64,000 nucleotides of DNA from Aquilaria yunnanensis (lineage: Eukaryota; Streptophyta; Magnoliopsida; Malvales; Thymelaeaceae), in contig CM077599.1 of the NCBI GenBank assembly GCA_039654915.1, positions 72,818,001-72,882,000 of the forward strand, written 5' to 3'. A program made the position numbers and the translations under genes. The first letter of the stretch is position 1, and each line of letters opens with the position of its first letter. The notes below the pieces were generated by a model. It saw only the letters and a program-made list of their open reading frames with translations, was not told the DNA's origin and made no database searches. Below, piece by piece: positions 59,930 through 64,000 of this stretch.

Positions 59930-60450
59930 CCCTGTATAAACTCACATAGAGCCCCCAACCTTACAATGTTAGGGCAAGTGATGATGCTTATATGTATCTA
60001 GTCCATTTGCAAATGGCAAGCATAATTAGATGCCCAAATACAAGAATAGATGTTCCTAGAGCTTCAGTTGCCTAAGTGTGTGAAGTTCTCAGAGATAATA
60101 TTCAATGTGTTAAAATATTGAATGATATTCATCATCCCCTTAGAAAGGTCCATTACTTTTCAAAATATAAAAAAAGGGTTTGCACTTTTCTTTGAATTTG
60201 GAGAAAGACTTTCCTAGAGCTATAGATAGCCCTTCAACCTCCATATATCCTTGTGACTTTCAAGGGCAAGCATATCCAGTTTTGCTTGCATTTTATTCAG
60301 ATTAGCATCGATTCTTCTTTTAAAGATCATGTACTCTATAAATTTTCCTTCCTTGGCACCAACAAGACACTTTGTCGGGTTCAGACACTTGTTATACTAT
60401 CAGAGAATTGTAATGCTTCCCTGAGGCCCTCCATCTGTTGCTCTAAATGA
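59930..60450. other. Unassigned DNA
   Basis: No gene recognised; a 65-codon frame at 60253-60450 has no known motif. Confidence 0.35.
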
Positions 60451-60454
60451 ATTT

Positions 60455-61225
60455 ATAAAAGTATAAAAGTGTCTGAATAAATTTGTAAAAGTATCTAAAG
60501 AAAATTAAAAATATGTCTAAAGGAATATTTAAAAGTGTCTGTAAAAATATATAAAAGCATATAAAGCAATATACAAAAATTTTAGTCCACTAAAAAATAA
60601 ATATATCTGAGACAGTAAGTGAAAGAATCTAAATTCATATATAAAAGTGTCTGAAAATAATATGTAAAAATACATGTGAAACTATATGGAATAATACACA
60701 AAGAATTTATTACTTTGAAGGACAAAAAATGCCTGAAGTAATAAGTAAAAGTGCCTCAAAAAATATGTAAATGTGTCTAAAAGAATACGTAAGTATCTGA
60801 AACAATATGTTAAAGCATATGAAGCAATATCCAGACAATGTAAAAGTGTCTAAATGCAATATCTAAGATAATATGCAAAAGCGTCTAAGCGAATATGCAA
60901 TAAAGTGTCTGAAACAATAAATAAAAAAATTTAAGATAATATGCAAAAGTGTCTGACACAATATGTAAAATCGTCTAGTGCAATATGTGAAAGTGTAAGG
61001 AGTAATGTGCAGACAATTTATTATCCTTAAAAAACAAAAATATCCAAAGCAATAAGTAATAGTGTCTAAATAAATATAAGAAAGTGTCTAAACCAAATAT
61101 GTGAACAATTTTTTCTCCTCACAAATAAATGTATGAAAATAATAAGTGAAAGTGTCTAAATGAATTTGTACAAGTGTTTACAGAAAAATGTAAAAATTAC
61201 TAAATAAATATGTAAAACTTGTTGT
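60455..61225. repeat. Degenerate short-period array (TAAAAGTGTCTGAAA type)
   Basis: About 770 bp of diverged ~20-25-bp units around 'aaaagtgtctgaaacaatatg', all in one orientation. Similar in style to the arrays at 2870-3640 and 4930-5160, but with other words. 61226-61644 after it is a low-repeat stretch with no gene seen. Confidence 0.55.
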
Positions 61226-61644
61226 TCAGGCACAACAGATTGCGATCTAGATCAATTTCTAGATATCATCACGTCCACTACTCACCTTCACATCATGTTG
61301 CTTGCCTCTGCATCACGCCGCTCATTGCTCATTTTTGAGATCTCATTGTCGCCACTTACCTTCAATCTCCAATGAGGCTTGATCAGACAACATCTCATAT
61401 TCTCTAACTTTGATAAGTTATTAGAGTCATATTCTTGCCTTATTGTTATTGTCATTGTCATTCACCTTTGCTAGTATGATGATTCGTTGTTATCAAAGAC
61501 ATTGTTGGGTGAAGATGAAGACACGATTTATTATAGTGGCATAGCAAGTAATTAGTTGGGTGAAGAAAAGGAAAATTAGTAACTTCATACACTATGTCTA
61601 ATTTGTGCATATGCCCGTCTTATGTGAATGTTTCTAATTAAAAG

Positions 61645-64000
61645 TTCTTTCTTTTGAACTGGATTACAGGCGCGTCTTATGTGAATGGGAATAAAATGAG
61701 GGATTAAGTTCAAAGAAACTTTGCCAAATTGGTTAACATTTCGAATTCAAGCCTTCTTATTTTGTTAAAGAAAAGTTTAATTTAGATGAGGAGATGAAAA
61801 GGTTACCAAATCCCAATACTAGGGTAACAGCTCAATTATCGGCTACAAATGATACTTGTTAGTCGTTGATTGATAAGAGCAATAGCTAACAGATGGAATT
61901 AAATATAAGCATTATAAATTGAATTATTTAATACTTATTAAGCTTAGACAAGTCTCATTGGCTTTTAGATGGTAGCTGGAGTAGAATAAGCAACTCAGAG
62001 AACATTAGTTAAATAAAAGACTATATTCTCTCTACCCTGGGTAAGCTAATATGCACTCTACCCCTTCTGTTTATTTATATTTATATTTCAATATCATTCT
62101 TTATAGTATAAAACAAGTATGAACAAATCAAATCTCAAAATTGGAAATGTGTTCAAATTAGATATTAGATATGTGCAAACTCAATGTACAAAAAAACAGA
62201 AAGATTTGTACAAATAATGTGGGCTTAAATGCACAATTAATCCTTTAGCTTTGCAAACTCGCACAAGTTAGTCCTTAACCTTTGACTCCCCTTAACCTTT
62301 GACTCATTACAGCCTAATCCTCAAACTTTGATACTGATAACAACTTAGTCCTCAAATTTTGCTAGACTAAGCAATTTAGTCTTTTATTGGGTGTAAAGCG
62401 CACACATGATGTCACGTGAGTTCGATGCCGTTGGTGAGGTGGAGAAGTGAAGAATATGGGAAGCTGGTCAATTTTCATGGTTGACCATTCTAGGGTTAGA
62501 AATCCCAAATCGTGAACACTGAAATTCTACAAAATTATAGATTAATTGCACTAAAATTGTTGAGTGATCCTTTATGTCTGGTTTGTGAGAGAGCTCGTGA
62601 TGCATATGGGGCAAGAAATAGGAGGCTGGCTCAATGGTGATGAGGAGAAGAGAAGGGCGACACGACAATGTTGGGAAAAGATAAGGGCAACATGATGGTG
62701 CTGAAAAAAATTGATATGAAATAGAGGGAGAAGATCAAGATGGTCGATTAAGAAAGGGAAACCCGTTCTTTGCTTTGGTCTACATGATTTGATGCTACAA
62801 ATTGATGATCATTACTGATTCTTTCCAATAAATTTTAGTTTCTAGTTTTAGTTTAGTTTGGGGCTTTTGGTTTGGAGATGTGATCATGTAAATATGGCTT
62901 CCTTGCTTTGAGATCTCATGAGTGAGACTAGAATAGTATGTGGCGATAGTAAGGGAAGAAAATAGACAACATGATGGGCTCTGTTATTGTTAAAGACGAT
63001 CAAAGCTGGAGCATTGGTTAATGGATCGTAAGCAAAATTGCTGGAGGAGATGAAGTAGTTGAAGAAAAAGCAAAACCAGTCTAGTTTGTTTCCTTCCTCA
63101 AAACTTAGATTTTGTATGTCTTTAGGAAGCTTTTGTTGTTTATTAATGATTCAACTTGTTTTCTATCGAGTTAGAATCAATAGCTTGATAACTTTGGACT
63201 TTTAAAAGAAATATTTAAGTCAACTTCTTTTGGATTAATATGGGGGCATCGTAGCTTCTTAAAATGATGCAAAGATAAGAAGGGCGATGCAATGGAGCTG
63301 GGGAGGTAAGGCTGATGGGAAGAGCAACAATAGGAAGTGATGCCAACAATGAGGGAAAATTTAATAAGAGAGGATACCGATTTCTCTAGAGAGGCAAGGT
63401 TGACAATGGCGGAAAAGAAATGAATGTGTCAAGTTAGGTGTCAACAAAAATTAAAAAAAAAAAGAAAAAGAAAAAAAAACTAATTTCGTATCTCATTTCC
63501 TACATTGAAGGACCAACTCACTCAATTTTTCAAACTTGGAGAACTAAGTTGCGGTGAGTCAAAGTTAAAGAATTAGCTAACTTAAGTCAACAAAGTTGAT
63601 AGGCAAAATGTGCATTTTAGCCAATAATGTATGATATATGTACAAATGATATCATAGATATGTTTTCAATAGTATATACGGGTTCGACATCTCATAAAAA
63701 AAATATATGTGAATTCGTCAAATTTAGCTTCTTGTCAAAATTAAAGATATGCAAATTAGATTGTAGATATGTATGAAACTAAATGTATAAAGCAAGTGAT
63801 AAAAAAAAAGTGATAAGGCGTCAAATCTTGCTTCTTGTCAAAATTAGAGATATATACAAATTAGAGGACAAAAATGCATGAAACTATATATATAAAGCAA
63901 GTGATGGATATGTACAAAACATATGTTAGAAATATAGAAATGAGACCAGATATATGCTACAGATATGTAAGTGAATAAACTTTTACATATGAATAATAAT
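61645..64000. repeat. Large dispersed repeat, copy Q (cut by the window end)
   Basis: Direct copy of 43410-45750, starting 'tcttttgaactggattacag' and still matching at base 64000. The two copies differ by many single changes and small indels. Confidence 0.8.
62222..63622. mobile_element. Non-autonomous MULE (1401 bp) inside repeat Q
   Basis: GGCTTAAATGC at the start and the complement of GGCTAAAATGC at the end, flanked by AATAATGTG (62213-62221) and AATAATGTA (63623-63631). It sits at the same position in repeat Q as the MULE in repeat P. No transposase. Confidence 0.75.

Noticed and set aside
1..64000. tRNA, rRNA or microRNA genes
   Set aside because: I saw no convincing cloverleaf with A and B boxes or rRNA motif by reading. 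The hairpins seen (MITEs, palindrome, LTR pair) are far longer or more AT-rich than typical microRNA precursors.

Overview
The window is nuclear DNA of a flowering plant, most likely a eudicot. It is AT-rich. Its genes have GT-AG introns, it carries plant-specific families (NAC, family-1 UDP-glycosyltransferase, DUF707, a chalcone synthase fragment), and it is crowded with plant transposons (CACTA, Mutator-like, Stowaway-like MITEs, LTR elements, LINE remnants). I cannot name the species from sequence alone.

Layout. 0.2-14.5 kb: a local NAC array with two complete three-exon genes (1236-2510 and 11777-12753) and a broken third copy (13922-14157). A Pack-MULE carrying a leucine-rich-repeat fragment (6639-7920) and other insertions separate or flank them. 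14.6-24.7 kb: a 10.1-kb CACTA (En/Spm) element with both ends, palindromic subterminal repeats, a large AAT-rich block and decayed TNP2-like and TNP1-like genes. 24.9-26.7 kb: LINE-like and MITE debris. 27.2-28.7 kb: an intact two-exon UGT (UGT83A-like, 459 aa) on the minus strand. 29.9-31.2 kb: a MULE with a perfect 10-bp target duplication. 31.8-37.4 kb: a UGT pseudogene paralogous to the intact one, split by a 4.1-kb structure made of two ~1.58-kb LTRs in inverted orientation. 37.6-43.4 kb: Copia remnants, long unrecognised AT-rich DNA and a degenerate second CACTA end. 43.4-45.75 kb and 61.6-64.0 kb: direct copies of one large repeat, each holding the same MULE. A third member near 6.0-6.5 kb is an empty site. 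47.9-54.1 kb: a complete 14-exon DUF707 gene on the minus strand, whose promoter, leader exon and part of its leader intron sit in one arm of a ~2.3-kb palindrome (about 54.44-56.71 kb). 57.6-59.0 kb: a solo LTR with a perfect 5-bp target duplication. 59.2-59.8 kb: a chalcone synthase fragment.

The genes that look able to work are the two NAC genes (NAC domain only, no C-terminal region), the UGT and the DUF707 gene. They do not form a pathway; they are neighbours in a transposon-rich region. No previously undescribed defence or metabolic system is visible. The most unusual structures are the inverted-LTR element inside the UGT pseudogene and the palindromic duplication of the DUF707 promoter, both of which could give double-stranded or divergent transcripts.
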